DNA of 64,000 nt from Terriglobia bacterium (GCA_020073565.1 JAIQEY010000002.1:151468-215467), one strand, 5' to 3'. Positions 10,286 to 18,537 are shown, counted from the stretch's first letter. The notes: generated by a model from the letters alone, not told the origin. A program made the numbers and translations.

Positions 10286-10615
10286 CTACTTTCTCGATCC
10301 GGCGGTTTCTTTCTTCGCGGCGCCGGAGAGAACTCCGAGAACTTCTTCTTCGCGCATGATGATGAAGTCTTCACCATCAATCTTGATCTCGGTGCCGGAA
10401 TACTTTCCGAACAGGATGCGATCGCCCTCTTTCACGTCGAGGGGACGAACCTTGCCCTCTTCGCTGATCTTGCCCTTACCGGCGGAGATCACTTCGCCCT
10501 CCTGCGGTTTGTCCTTGGCCGAGTCGGGGATGATGATTCCGCCACGGGTGGTTGCGGCTTCTTCCACGCGACGAACCAGGATGCGGTCGTGCAGGGGAGT
10601 AAACTTCGTAGCCAT
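10286..10615 (-). CDS. groES: Co-chaperonin GroES (10 kDa)
   Basis: A 109-residue GroES. Key features are [12 protein letters not shown] at the N-terminus, the mobile-loop region [17 protein letters not shown] that contacts GroEL, and EVLGVLS at the end of the fold. About ten extra basic residues extend the C-terminus compared with the usual 95-97 residues. It caps the GroEL ring. The ribosome site GAAAGGAG precedes the ATG. It is the first gene of the operon. Confidence 0.98.
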   Translation of the reverse strand: MATKFTPLHDRILVRRVEEAATTRGGIIIPDSAKDKPQEGEVISAGKGKISEEGKVRPLDVKEGDRILFGKYSGTEIKIDGEDFIIMREEEVLGVLSGAAKKETAGSRK

Positions 10616-10680
10616 GTTTGCTGCTCCTTTCGTGATTTTGGTGATCTTAAACCTTGAGGTTTTCTAGGAATCCGGGGCTG

Positions 10681-10707
10681 TTAGCACTTGAGCCCGTCGA
10701 GTGCTAA
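10681..10707 (-). promoter_or_regulatory. CIRCE operator (HrcA binding site)
   Basis: On the minus strand TTAGCACTC, nine bases, then AAGTGCTAA: the CIRCE inverted repeat with one mismatch from the TTAGCACTC-N9-GAGTGCTAA consensus. It starts at the last base of the -10 box of the groES promoter, so bound HrcA would block transcription start. HrcA itself is not in the window. Confidence 0.93.
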
Positions 10708-10736
10708 TTGTAGGAATATGAGTGGCCGATTGTCAA
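10707..10736 (-). promoter_or_regulatory. Promoter of groES-groEL
   Basis: TTGACA (10731-10736), an 18-base spacer and TACAAT (10707-10712) on the minus strand, a near-consensus sigma70 promoter abutting CIRCE. Confidence 0.85.
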
Positions 10737-10765
10737 GCAGAGGACGAGATAATCTGGGTATATGT

Positions 10766-10795
10766 TTGACAAGTCTTTTGTTTACAGCGTATTAA
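10766..10795 (+). promoter_or_regulatory. Possible upstream promoter for the gene at 10889
   Basis: TTGACA (10766-10771), 18 bases, TATTAA (10790-10795). Transcription from here would give a leader of about 85 bases before the ATG at 10889, in addition to the leaderless start from the closer promoter. Confidence 0.5.
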
Positions 10796-10851
10796 TATGA
10801 TTCTAGCAAACGTGCAACAACTCTGGGGCCGATCGGGTAGGAAGGTTTGCG

Positions 10852-10880
10852 GTGACAGATCTGGCGGGGCTGCTTAGAAT
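10852..10880 (+). promoter_or_regulatory. Promoter predicted to give a leaderless message (gene 10889)
   Basis: GTGACA (10852-10857), 17-base spacer, TAGAAT (10875-10880). The -10 box ends 8 bases before the ATG, so transcription would begin at or beside the start codon. The 38 bases before this ATG nearly match those before 11558. Confidence 0.65.
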
Positions 10881-10888
10881 GGGGTGCC

Positions 10889-11317
10889 ATGAAAAGACGT
10901 GTTGCTTTTGTGCTTGCGGGGGTGCTGTCCGTGGGGTATTTGGCGGCCCAGGACGACGAAGGGCCAGTGGCTTCGTTGCGATTCCTGGTCGTGAAGGATG
11001 CGAATGGGAAGCCGGTCAAGAATGCCGCGGTGATTATGCATCCGGTGAACCGCAAGGGAAAGCAGGAACGCGGAGGGATGGAGTTGAAGACCGATCCGGA
11101 GGGGCGAACGAGCTTTGATGGCATCCCGTATGGACTGCTGCGGGTGCAGGTGCTGGCGCAGGGTTTTCAGACCTTCGGCGAGGACTACGACATCAACAAG
11201 CCGGACATGGAAATCAAGATCAAGTTGAAGCGTCCGGCGGGACAGTATTCGATTTACGAGAAACATCCGGAGGAAAAGAAGGACGATCAGAAGCCGCCCG
11301 ATCAGAAGCCTCAGTAG
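10889..11317 (+). CDS. Secreted carboxypeptidase-regulatory-like domain protein
   Basis: A 142-residue exported protein: signal peptide RVAFVLAGVLSVGYLAA, then one beta-sandwich domain (about residues 27-110) of the carboxypeptidase regulatory/CNA-B-like type, recognised from FLVVKDANGKPVKNAAVIM and GRTSFDGIPYGLLRVQVLAQGFQTF. A Lys/Glu/Pro/Gln-rich tail ends the protein. Such domains are usually structural or adhesive modules at the cell surface; this one has no catalytic part. No Shine-Dalgarno site is seen, in keeping with the promoter only 8 bases upstream. Confidence 0.75.
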   Translation: MKRRVAFVLAGVLSVGYLAAQDDEGPVASLRFLVVKDANGKPVKNAAVIMHPVNRKGKQERGGMELKTDPEGRTSFDGIPYGLLRVQVLAQGFQTFGEDYDINKPDMEIKIKLKRPAGQYSIYEKHPEEKKDDQKPPDQKPQ

Positions 11318-11332
11318 GAACATGTTCTTTTT

Positions 11333-11354
11333 CACCACAGAGGCACAGAGGAAA
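11333..11354. repeat. CACAGAGG-type dispersed repeat
   Basis: ACCACAGAGGCACAGAGG followed by AAAA. Related copies lie at 11976-11998 (ACCACGGAGGGCACAGAGG) and 18209-18238 (ACCACGGAGGTCACAGGGG then ACACAGAGG), always between genes. Confidence 0.6.
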
Positions 11355-11520
11355 ATCTGGGATTGCAGGCGAGGCCATGGCGAACGCTGCCATGGCCGTT
11401 GGCTTTTTTGGCGTTGGTGGATTTGTAGAAAAAGACATCGGCTGCAAAGCCTGATGGAACGCGGCCCTTGGCGGTTGGCAACATCGAGTGCCGGCAATGA
11501 ACTTCCTGCTTTGCGAGCAG

Positions 11521-11549
11521 GTGACAGATCCGGCGGGGTGGCCTACAAT
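11521..11549 (+). promoter_or_regulatory. Promoter predicted to give a leaderless message (gene 11558)
   Basis: GTGACA (11521-11526), 17-base spacer, TACAAT (11544-11549), ending 8 bases before the ATG: the same hexamer distance and ATG distance as the promoter at 10852. Confidence 0.68.
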
Positions 11550-11557
11550 CGGCTCCC

Positions 11558-11920
11558 ATGAGTGCGCCGGAACTGACCGTGGAGCGCTACGCCGGAGTGG
11601 CTGACGACCAGCGGATTCTGTTGCTGCACGGTCCGCTGACGATTGAAACGTCAACCCATTTCGAGCGGGCGGTGCGCAGCGAGAGCGCGGAAACGATGAT
11701 TCTCGACTTCACCGATGTGCCCTACATCGATTCGGTCGGACTGGGGTCGCTGGTGACCACCTATGTCTCACACCAGAAGACGGGCCGGTGCCTGGTACTG
11801 ACCGGCGTTAAACCGAGGGTCCGGAGGATTCTGGAGATCACCAATGTGCAGAAGTTCTTCATGACATTTGAAACTACGTGGGAAGCGGTGGAAGCACTGG
11901 CTAATACGGGGACGGCGTAG
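11558..11920 (+). CDS. STAS-domain anti-sigma factor antagonist
   Basis: A 120-residue single-domain STAS protein of the SpoIIAA/RsbV type. The core reads RILLLHGPLTIETS, then MILDFTDVPYIDSVGLGSLV, where the Ser in IDSVGLG is the residue phosphorylated by the partner anti-sigma kinase in this family. GRCLVLTGVKPRVRRILEITNV completes the fold. It should act in a partner-switch that frees an alternative sigma factor, but no anti-sigma kinase or sigma gene is adjacent. It lacks a Shine-Dalgarno site and shares its promoter sequence with the secreted protein upstream, so the two genes may be co-regulated though separately transcribed. Confidence 0.88.
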   Translation: MSAPELTVERYAGVADDQRILLLHGPLTIETSTHFERAVRSESAETMILDFTDVPYIDSVGLGSLVTTYVSHQKTGRCLVLTGVKPRVRRILEITNVQKFFMTFETTWEAVEALANTGTA

Positions 11921-12016
11921 GGAAGTCAGATTGCAGTCGTCGCGGTGACTCTACCTGTGCTGACACGGTTCTTTACCACGGAGGGCACAGAGGAAAACGG
12001 GATCTAGGGTTTTTCC

Positions 12017-12397
12017 ATGAACTACCTTTTGAAAACTGAGCCTACAGTCTATTCGTTTGCAGACCTGGAGCGCGAGAAGAACACGATCTGGGATGGGGTA
12101 ACGAATCCGGTCGCGGTGAAACATCTGCGGGAGATGAAGGCGGGCGAACGGCTGGTGATCTATCACACGGGCGAAGAGAAGAGCGCGGTGGGGACGGCGT
12201 CGGTCGTGTCGGTGGACGCGAGTGATGTGAAGAATCCGCAAGTGAAGATCAAAGTGGGGAAAGTGATCGGCGCGCCCAGGACGCTGGCGGAGATTAAAGC
12301 CCACATGCTGTTCGCCGATTCGCCGCTGGTGCGGCAGGGGCGGTTGAGCGTGGTGCCGCTGAGCGAGGCACAATACGCGTGGCTGGTGGGAGAGTAG
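12017..12397 (+). CDS. EVE-domain protein
   Basis: A 126-residue EVE domain, the PUA-like fold that reads modified bases. The family pattern is clear: start MNYLLKTEPTVYSFADLE, IWDGVTNPVAVKHLREMKAGERLVIYHTGEEKSAVG, and the C-terminal RQGRLSVVPLSEAQYAWL. Stand-alone bacterial EVE proteins are thought to recognise modified cytosine in DNA or RNA; no restriction enzyme or methylase lies beside it. Full length for the family. A CACAGAGG-type repeat lies 19 bases upstream. Confidence 0.9.
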   Translation: MNYLLKTEPTVYSFADLEREKNTIWDGVTNPVAVKHLREMKAGERLVIYHTGEEKSAVGTASVVSVDASDVKNPQVKIKVGKVIGAPRTLAEIKAHMLFADSPLVRQGRLSVVPLSEAQYAWLVGE

Positions 12398-12448
12398 GGC
12401 GGAAGTTAGAAGTCAGAATGCAGAAGGAACAGGGCGGGAGGGAGTAGG

Positions 12449-12511
12449 GGTCCTTCGACTCCGCAGAACGATTCGCTTCGCTCTTCGTCCTGCTCCGCTC
12501 AGGATGACACT
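12449..12511. repeat. CTCAGGATGACA-type dispersed repeat
   Basis: Reads TCCTTCGACTCCGCAGAACG and ends CTGCTCCGCTCAGGATGACA. Similar copies or part copies lie at about 10249-10276, 20050-20072, 34139-34192 and 51370-51401. Confidence 0.6.
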
Positions 12512-12522
12512 TTACGGATAAA

Positions 12523-12552
12523 CCCACTCATCGCAAAAAGCGCGATGAGTGG
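12523..12552. repeat. GCGATGAGTGG hairpin, third copy
   Basis: CCCACTCATCGC, 7-base loop AAAAAGC, then GCGATGAGTGG: the stem of the 5636 and 6568 elements with a different loop and no flanking homology. Confidence 0.7.
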
Positions 12553-12575
12553 TGCACCCGCGGTTTTCGTTTCGA

Positions 12576-13823
12576 TTAGGTTTTGTTCCACGAGAGTTCT
12601 GGTTTCCTTGCGAATTTATCCGCCCACTGAATGCGGCCGGTGGCCTGCATCACCACGAAGAGCGTGATCACAGAAATGATGGTGATGGCGAGACCGGTGA
12701 AACCCTTCCAGAAGAATGCGTACGAGAACACCACCAGATAGATCAGCTGCGCTGATCCCGCCTGCAAAGCCGCGAAACGGATTCCCGCCACCAGTCGGAG
12801 ATAACTTACCACCAACGTGATGGAGACGATGGACGAGATCGCCATCGCCGTGTGGATCGAGATGTGGTCCACCAGGTAGGCGAGCAGCAGATGGAAAGCG
12901 AAGAACGCGGCGGCGAGAAAAAAGTAATTCATGGGATGAAGGTTGATGCCGCGCATGGTCGTGATGATGAACATCAGAAAAAAGAAGAAGAAGAGCGAAA
13001 CAGGAGCGAAGAAACTAACCTGCCCAGCGAGCGGTCCCGGTTGTAATTTCTCCGGCATTTCCATTCCGATCTGAAACCCAGAGACTAAATCAAAGTAGCG
13101 CCAGGTAAGTTCCCAGCCATCGTTGGTTGTCTTTTTATCGGTGGGGGAGAGGGTGTCATCGGCAAAGTCGATGTCGCTGAAGTTGGTGTGCATGACGAGA
13201 GAGAAATTGTGTACTTGGGCGACTCCGTCCGCGAGTTTATAGCGCCAGCGGTCCAGGCCTTGAGAACGGTAGGCGACGTGGAGAAGAGCCGCCTGGCCGG
13301 GGTTGAACGGCACCCGGGCAACGGCTCCGCTCTCGTCGGTGGAAATACTGGCTGGTTGACCGTTGAACGTCATGATGAGGCCGTCGTACAAAGCCTTTTG
13401 AGCGGGGAAGGGCAGGCGGAGAACGAGCGTGCCGGGAACCGCGGTGGTGTTGTGGAAATCATAGTCACCGGCGAAGTCGACGACGTACGTGCTGTACCAG
13501 AGCAAGCCTTTCTGGCGATGGTCGAGCTTCAGGTTCACGGTGAGGCGAGTCGAATCGAGCAGCAGAACCGTGGTGCGCTCTACCTGCTCATTGCGCACGA
13601 TGGGGATGCCGTTTTCTTTCGAACTGACGGCGACGGTTTCCTTCCAAATGACGTTGGCGGAGAGCGGAGCCTGCTCTTGCGCGGTGCCCCAGGTGGAGGC
13701 GACGTGGCCTTTCAGTTGATCGTCGCTGCTGTGAGTACGGTCCATAACAGTGGCGCCCAGGATCATCCAGGCAATCGAGGTGCAACCGAAGATAAAGATG
13801 AGAGCTGCGATGTGTCGAAGCAA
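12576..13823 (-). CDS. CreD-like inner membrane protein
   Basis: A 415-residue membrane protein. After one N-terminal helix comes a soluble, probably periplasmic beta-rich region (about residues 35-265), then five or six helices. The block VSFFAPVSLFFFFFLMFIIT, GINLHPMNYFFLAAAFFAFHLLLAYLVDHI resembles the corresponding CreD region, where MNY and a following Leu-rich helix are conserved. CreD is linked to envelope stress and beta-lactam response in proteobacteria; the role here is unproven. The start is TTG at 13823, set by AAGGAGG eight bases upstream. A TACTTT/AAAGTA inverted repeat (13893-13911) lies in the promoter region. Confidence 0.68.
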   Translation of the reverse strand: MLRHIAALIFIFGCTSIAWMILGATVMDRTHSSDDQLKGHVASTWGTAQEQAPLSANVIWKETVAVSSKENGIPIVRNEQVERTTVLLLDSTRLTVNLKLDHRQKGLLWYSTYVVDFAGDYDFHNTTAVPGTLVLRLPFPAQKALYDGLIMTFNGQPASISTDESGAVARVPFNPGQAALLHVAYRSQGLDRWRYKLADGVAQVHNFSLVMHTNFSDIDFADDTLSPTDKKTTNDGWELTWRYFDLVSGFQIGMEMPEKLQPGPLAGQVSFFAPVSLFFFFFLMFIITTMRGINLHPMNYFFLAAAFFAFHLLLAYLVDHISIHTAMAISSIVSITLVVSYLRLVAGIRFAALQAGSAQLIYLVVFSYAFFWKGFTGLAITIISVITLFVVMQATGRIQWADKFARKPELSWNKT

Positions 13824-14114
13824 GAGTAGCCTCCTTCAAGGTTTTGCCGAGTGGCAAGAGTTTTAGTAGCTGCCATGCATTGTAATAGGATGTACTTTGC
13901 AAGGTAAAGTAGTTCATCTTGATCTTTCACAATGACGTCTTCAGGTTTGGTTGCATCCTGTGTGCCAGCCCCGGATTTAGCCACCCGATCCGTTAAAGCT
14001 CAACGGGACGCACGTTTAGGAGACGCGGCGGAACGGCGGCGGCTCAATCGAGAAAAGGCGTGTTGGTTGAAACACACCTTGTGTCAGGACGGATACGAAA
14101 AGGTGGAGCAGTCG
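13824..14114. other. Intergenic region with promoter-like elements
   Basis: About 290 bases between the RDD gene end and the CreD-like start. It holds TACTTT-N7-AAAGTA (13893-13911), a possible operator for the CreD-like gene, and a TACAAT-type box just beyond it on the minus strand. I see no convincing gene. Confidence 0.4.
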
Positions 14115-14798
14115 TCAGGCTATCCCCGACAGCAATCCGGTGATGACCAGTGCCGAATCGGCCATCGCGGCCAGGAAGAAGGCCAGGACAAACCGTCCTC
14201 CGCCTCGCAGGTTCTGCGGCGGAACCGCGGAACGGCGGCACACAATGGTATGGGCCCACTCATCGCCGTGACGCTGCTGCTGCGGAGTCTTCTGCATGCT
14301 GAAGTAGCCGATCAGTCCGAAGAAAAGGCCGTCCACCAGATAGGCGAGCGATCGGACGAAGGCTGGGCCGAGCCGGCATGGGGAACCATCCTCTTGCACC
14401 ACCGTCATGCCCAGAAGGAATTTGCCAGGCGTGCTTCCGTGGAAGCCTTCGCAAATTGCTTCCAGAGCGATTGAGCCCAGCAGGGCCATCACAAACAGGG
14501 CAATACCGTCGGGTTTACGGTAGTGCGCCAACGGCGTGGGCCTATGCTGTAAAGCGGCGGCGACCGCTACCAACACTCCAAAGAAGATTCCACTGCCAAT
14601 CGAGATGGCGTAGTGAACGATGAGGTCAATGACGCGGGCGGCCACGCGCGGCCAGAAACTTACTCCCGGCAATGCTCCCGGCTGTCCCGAGTATGCATCA
14701 AGAACAGAAAGGTGGAGTCCTTCCGACTGCGACGGGAGATCCGACTGCGACGGGAGATCAGGCTGCGGCGGGAGTTCGGGTAAGGGCATGATGGACAT
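14115..14798 (-). CDS. RDD-family membrane protein
   Basis: A 227-residue protein. A Pro/Ser-rich N-terminus with a repeated LPSQSD unit is followed by four membrane helices. The RDD signature is the Arg in PRVAARVIDLIVHY and the Asp of the same helix, with a second conserved Asp in LAYLVDGLFFGLIGYFS. RDD proteins are membrane proteins of uncertain role, some proposed as transporters. The start ATG 14798 follows GGGGGA. A good promoter lies at 14843-14872. A longer in-frame reading exists upstream but overlaps the neighbouring Cys-rich gene and has no such signals. Confidence 0.78.
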   Translation of the reverse strand: MSIMPLPELPPQPDLPSQSDLPSQSEGLHLSVLDAYSGQPGALPGVSFWPRVAARVIDLIVHYAISIGSGIFFGVLVAVAAALQHRPTPLAHYRKPDGIALFVMALLGSIALEAICEGFHGSTPGKFLLGMTVVQEDGSPCRLGPAFVRSLAYLVDGLFFGLIGYFSMQKTPQQQRHGDEWAHTIVCRRSAVPPQNLRGGGRFVLAFFLAAMADSALVITGLLSGIA

Positions 14799-14842
14799 TG
14801 CAATCCCCCAAGTAAGGTCGACGGTATTCCCCGGTGGCGAGC

Positions 14843-14872
14843 AATATACACGCAGTCCGAATAAGTGTCTAA
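14843..14872 (-). promoter_or_regulatory. Promoter of the RDD gene
   Basis: TTAGAC (14867-14872), 18-base spacer, TATATT (14843-14848) on the minus strand, about 45 bases before the ATG. Confidence 0.5.
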
Positions 14873-14898
14873 CAAAAGATGGATAACGGACAGGCAGG

Positions 14899-15207
14899 TC
14901 AGGTGCGGATAACGCGTTCGGGGCAATCCGGTTCCGGGCAGGCATAGGTGACGTGGTTGCGCTGACGGTCGAGGCTGATGATGAACATGGGGCGTCCGTG
15001 GCGGTCGCAACTGGGCTGATCGCGCGTGAGGACTGGGGCCTCGCCGAGTTTGGGGGTGACATAGCCGACGCGCTCTCCGAAGCAGCGGTGGCAGAATCGG
15101 TCGGTGCAGCGGAAGAAATCGATGGAGTAGTCGGCGTTATAGGGCGCGAGAGCGAGTTCCATGGTGCGGTAATGCTTGTCGCAGAGGGGCAGGATGTCCG
15201 ACCGCAT
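14899..15207 (-). CDS. Small Cys-rich, probably zinc-binding protein
   Basis: A 102-residue protein with four cysteine pairs or near-pairs: LPLCDKHY, FFRCTDRFCHRCFGE, DQPSCDRHG and TYACPEPDCPERV. The pattern of Cys and His suggests one or two zinc ribbons. No family name comes to mind. I chose ATG 15207 (MRSDILPLC) because the longer reading upstream runs through a dispersed repeat (TGTGGCGCGGGCATCCCTGC type) and is not protein-like. Confidence 0.6.
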   Translation of the reverse strand: MRSDILPLCDKHYRTMELALAPYNADYSIDFFRCTDRFCHRCFGERVGYVTPKLGEAPVLTRDQPSCDRHGRPMFIISLDRQRNHVTYACPEPDCPERVIRT

Positions 15208-15366
15208 GCGTAGGGAGTGTAGCACCAGGTAAGGAGGGCAGTTGCCGGTTTCTGGTTGCCAGTTGCTAGGGAGAGTCGAGGCAACGGTGCGAGCTTCCCA
15301 CACGCCACGTATTTGCGACCTCCCGGGCGCTGCTTCGCGAGCAGGGATGCCCGCGCCACACAAGCA

Positions 15367-16512
15367 CTAACCGATGTAGCGGAGGGCGTCTACTATCCCC
15401 AGGTTGGAGGCGCGATAGGACGGGATTAGGCCGCTAACCACACCGACAAAGCCGGCGACGAGCATAACAACCAGCGCGGTGGCTTTAGTCATGTGCATGG
15501 AAACGGGCATGCCGATGCCGGGGCGGGCCAGAAAGAGGATAGCCACGGTTCCAAGCAAAGTACCAAGCGTGCCGCCGATCAGAGAGATGGCGATGGATTC
15601 GCTCAGCAGCAGTCTGAGGATGCTACCGCGGGTAAAGCCGAGAGTCCGCAGGACGGCGACTTCGCGCGTACGCTCGCGGATCGACATGGCCATGGTGTTG
15701 GCGCAGACCAGCAGCGTAGTGAAGACGACGGCTCCGCAAATGCTCAGAATAAAGGCCTTCACGTTACCCATGGTGGCAATCCAGTCGAGTTTGAAAGCTT
15801 GCTCGCTTTCGCTCTTGGTGGGAACTGGCGTGGAATGAAACATTTCGTCGATGGCATGAGCGGCACGCGGCATGTTCTCGGGAGTGTCGACACGGGTGAA
15901 GTAGAACCCAGCCGAGTTTTTGAACCAGTCCACCGATTCTTCCAAATACTTGGAATTGAAGAAGAGGCCGCTGGTCGGTGGGTCAATGGCGTAGACGCCG
16001 CGCAGGGTGAGGTCGAGATTAGTGGGGAAAATGGTGCCTTGGAGGTGGATGCGGTCGCCGATCTTCCAGTGGTGCTTGCGGGCGAGATCGATGTCGGCGA
16101 CGCAGCCAGTGCGATCGCGCTTCCAGGCGGCAAATTGGTCTGAAGAGATGATCTTGTCGGCGGCGACTTCGAAGTATTCATCCGGGTCGGTGGCCAACTG
16201 GGCGAAGAAGTTTTCGGGCTTGTCGTCGATGTATTTGCCGCCGAACCAGGTCATGGGGACAACGTGCACAACGCCGGGAACGGTGCGGATTTTATCGCGG
16301 TAGTAGATAGGAAGGAAGTTGGCGAGCGAAACTTTGTGGCGCGTCATGATGCGGAGAGCGGAGTCGGGCGCACCCTTGTCGATATAGAAGCTGCGCCAGA
16401 AGCAGAGCATGATGCTGAGCAGGAGCAGCGAAAACGCGATGCTGGCCACGGTCAGCAGACTGCGGCGCTTGTTGCGGAAGGCGGACTTGGTGACGAAGCG
16501 AGTGAGGGTCAT
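15367..16512 (-). CDS. FtsX-like ABC transporter permease
   Basis: A 381-residue permease of the MacB/LolC type: helix 1 near residues 15-38, a large periplasmic domain (about 40-245), then three helices in the C-terminal FtsX domain (VKAFILSICGAVVFTTLLVC, the pair after REVAVLRTLGFTRGSILRLLL). The motif MSIRERTREVAVLRTLGF is the coupling region to the ATPase. No ATPase gene is adjacent, so the partner must lie elsewhere. It starts 29 bases after the acyl-CoA ligase stop on the same strand, with AAGGGA as ribosome site, so the two are likely one operon. Confidence 0.85.
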   Translation of the reverse strand: MTLTRFVTKSAFRNKRRSLLTVASIAFSLLLLSIMLCFWRSFYIDKGAPDSALRIMTRHKVSLANFLPIYYRDKIRTVPGVVHVVPMTWFGGKYIDDKPENFFAQLATDPDEYFEVAADKIISSDQFAAWKRDRTGCVADIDLARKHHWKIGDRIHLQGTIFPTNLDLTLRGVYAIDPPTSGLFFNSKYLEESVDWFKNSAGFYFTRVDTPENMPRAAHAIDEMFHSTPVPTKSESEQAFKLDWIATMGNVKAFILSICGAVVFTTLLVCANTMAMSIRERTREVAVLRTLGFTRGSILRLLLSESIAISLIGGTLGTLLGTVAILFLARPGIGMPVSMHMTKATALVVMLVAGFVGVVSGLIPSYRASNLGIVDALRYIG

Positions 16513-16541
16513 GCAAGCGTCCCTTCGAGGATTTTACACCG

Positions 16542-18113
16542 CTATGAAATCGTCTTCTTTAACTCGCGGCGGAGGATCTTGCCCGAGGGCGTCCGGGGGA
16601 CGGTTTCCACGAAGCGGATTTCTCGCGGCTGCTTGTGGTGCGCGAGGCGGTCGGCGACGAAGGCGCGGAGTTGCTGGTCCAGTGCATCGCACGCGGTGAA
16701 GCCCTCACGGACGACGACGAAGGCGCACGGGATCTCTCCGGCTTCGGCATCGGGCTTGGCGACTACGCCGCAGTCACGCACAGCGGGATGCTCGAGCAGA
16801 ACGGATTCAACTTCGGCGGGAGCGACGGGGAATCCTTTGTACTTGATCATCTCTTTGCGGCGGTCGAGGACGTAGTAGAAGCCGTCGGCGTCGGTGCGGA
16901 CAATGTCGCCGGAAAAGTACCAGCCATCGCGCACAACGGCGGCGGTGGCCTGCGGATCCTTCCAGTATCCGAGCATGAATTGCGGGCCGCGCATCACGAG
17001 TTCGCCTGGTTCGCCGGAAGCAACTTCGTGTTCGTTGAGGTCGAGGATGCGGCAGTCGGTGAGCGCGAGCGGTTGACCGATGGAGGCAGGACGGACCATT
17101 TCCGGTGGAGCGATGAAGCCAACGTGGGTAACGGGCGAGGCTTCGGTCATGCCGTATCCCTGCACTACGCCAATGCCGGTGAGATTGGTCAGACGGCGGG
17201 CGAGTTCGGGAGCGAGCGGGGCGGCACCGGATTTGACCCAACGCACCTTGTGGTTTTGCGGGAAGACTCCGGTTTCCGCTGCCTGGCACAGCGCGTTAAT
17301 GGCGGGCGGGACCATGGGCATCATGGTGACGCCTTCCTGGAGGACGAGGGCGCTGAGCTTCTGGACGTCGAAGCGGGGCATGAGGACGAGCGTCGAGCCG
17401 AGAGAGATCGAAAGCGTCAGGGCTACGGTCAAGCCGTAGATGTGGTAGAGCGGCAGGAAGCAAAGCATCGTGTCGTCCGCGGTGAGCGGCGTGCCGTTTG
17501 TGCCCAACAACTGGTACACGTTGGCGACCAGGTTGTGGTGCGACAGCATGACACCTTTGGGGAGTCCGGTAGTGCCGCTGGAATAGGGAAGAGCGGCGAC
17601 GGTTTGCGCGGAGTCTTGCATTGGTTTTGGGAGCGTGGCGGTCGAAGGAAGAAGCAGGTTGGCGAAGTTTTCACAACCTCCTCGCTCATGGCGCGTGGTG
17701 AAGACTCTGCGCAGGCAAGGAAGGCCCGCGAGGTTGATGCCCTCAAGAAGCGGGGCGTCGGTGACCAGAAACGTCGCGCCCGAGTTTTCGAGTTGATAAC
17801 GGACCTCGCGCTCGCGGTAGGCGGGATTCAGCAGCGTGGGAATCCCTCCAGCGAGGGTCGCCGCATGATAGGTGATCGCGAATTCCCAGGAGTTGGGGAG
17901 ATAGATGGCGACCACATTGCCCGGGTTGAGTCCGGTGGAAACAAGGCCCCGGGCGAGCGATTCGACGAGGCTCCCGTATTCGGTGAATGTCAGACGCAGG
18001 TCACAGGAGGAATCGACGAGAGCGGTCTTTCCGGAGTTCTGGCAGCAGCTTTGGAGAACGATGTCGTGAACGAAGCGGCCGGTGGGATCGGCAAAAAGTC
18101 GGGTACGTTGCAT
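16542..18113 (-). CDS. AMP-dependent acyl/aryl-CoA ligase
   Basis: An ANL-superfamily enzyme of 523 residues, closest in pattern to 4-coumarate:CoA ligases and medium/long-chain acyl-CoA synthetases. Motifs: the P-loop YSSGTTGLPKGV, GYGMTEASPVTH, the hinge YFSGDIVRTDADGF, and the C-terminal catalytic Lys in PSGKILRRELKK. It should activate a carboxylic acid with ATP and load it on CoA; the acid is unknown. I set the start at ATG 18113 because TACAAT lies exactly 8 bases upstream, giving a leaderless message; a longer reading has no support. Confidence 0.88.
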   Translation of the reverse strand: MQRTRLFADPTGRFVHDIVLQSCCQNSGKTALVDSSCDLRLTFTEYGSLVESLARGLVSTGLNPGNVVAIYLPNSWEFAITYHAATLAGGIPTLLNPAYREREVRYQLENSGATFLVTDAPLLEGINLAGLPCLRRVFTTRHERGGCENFANLLLPSTATLPKPMQDSAQTVAALPYSSGTTGLPKGVMLSHHNLVANVYQLLGTNGTPLTADDTMLCFLPLYHIYGLTVALTLSISLGSTLVLMPRFDVQKLSALVLQEGVTMMPMVPPAINALCQAAETGVFPQNHKVRWVKSGAAPLAPELARRLTNLTGIGVVQGYGMTEASPVTHVGFIAPPEMVRPASIGQPLALTDCRILDLNEHEVASGEPGELVMRGPQFMLGYWKDPQATAAVVRDGWYFSGDIVRTDADGFYYVLDRRKEMIKYKGFPVAPAEVESVLLEHPAVRDCGVVAKPDAEAGEIPCAFVVVREGFTACDALDQQLRAFVADRLAHHKQPREIRFVETVPRTPSGKILRRELKKTIS

Positions 18114-18121
18114 CGGGGACG

Positions 18122-18127
18122 ATTGTA
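18122..18127 (-). promoter_or_regulatory. -10 box 8 bases before the CoA-ligase start
   Basis: TACAAT on the minus strand, with an 8-base gap to ATG 18113. The -35 region is weak. Confidence 0.45.
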
Positions 18128-18238
18128 CTGCGAGGATGCGAATAGCAGCAGTGACATTGCGGTGGGATGGCCGCGGAGTTGGGTGGCTGGCAGCCGTCAA
18201 AGATCTTAACCACGGAGGTCACAGGGGAACACAGAGGA

Positions 18239-18484
18239 CTAGCGGACCAGTTTACGGAGGAATTCCTGCTCGTCCATGCGGTACTTGAAAGCTTTGCGGC
18301 CGTTGATGAAGACGACCGGGACTTCGTCGTTGTAGCGGCGGCGGATTTCGGCGTCGGAGTCTACGTCGATCTCGCGCCAGGTGAAGCCGCCGCGTTTCTG
18401 GAGTTTGAAAAGGCTTTCCTTGACGATCTCGCACAGGTGACATCCTTTGCGAGAATAGACGACGACTTCGCGCAGCTCCGGCAT
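18239..18484 (-). CDS. Glutaredoxin-like thiol-disulfide protein
   Basis: An 81-residue thioredoxin-fold protein: VVVYSRKGCHLCEIVKESL carries the CxxC active site (CHLC), and EVPVVFINGRKAFKYRMDE carries the cis-Pro and strand that pack against it. Proteins of this DUF836/glutaredoxin-like group act in cytoplasmic thiol exchange, though the substrate is unknown. Start ATG 18484 fits both domain length and the promoter TTGGAA-N18-TAAACT. It is divergent from the SDR gene, with a 65-base shared region. Confidence 0.82.
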   Translation of the reverse strand: MPELREVVVYSRKGCHLCEIVKESLFKLQKRGGFTWREIDVDSDAEIRRRYNDEVPVVFINGRKAFKYRMDEQEFLRKLVR

Positions 18485-18494
18485 GAAAAATGCC

Positions 18495-18524
18495 AGTTTA
18501 GCAGCATTCGAAGCCTGTTTCCAA
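18495..18524 (-). promoter_or_regulatory. Promoter of the glutaredoxin-like gene
   Basis: TTGGAA (18519-18524), 18-base spacer, TAAACT (18495-18500) on the minus strand, 10 bases before the ATG. Confidence 0.5.
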
Positions 18525-18537
18525 GACACGAAGGGCG

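Noticed and set aside
13763..13984. 73-codon minus-strand frame upstream of the CreD-like gene
   Set aside because: It overlaps the CreD-like start and its promoter region; GTG start without a ribosome site. A short leader peptide cannot be fully excluded.
14799..15359. N-terminal extension of the RDD gene
   Set aside because: The frame is open, but this part is a Ser/Thr/Pro shadow of the Cys-rich gene, and a promoter and ribosome site point to ATG 14798.
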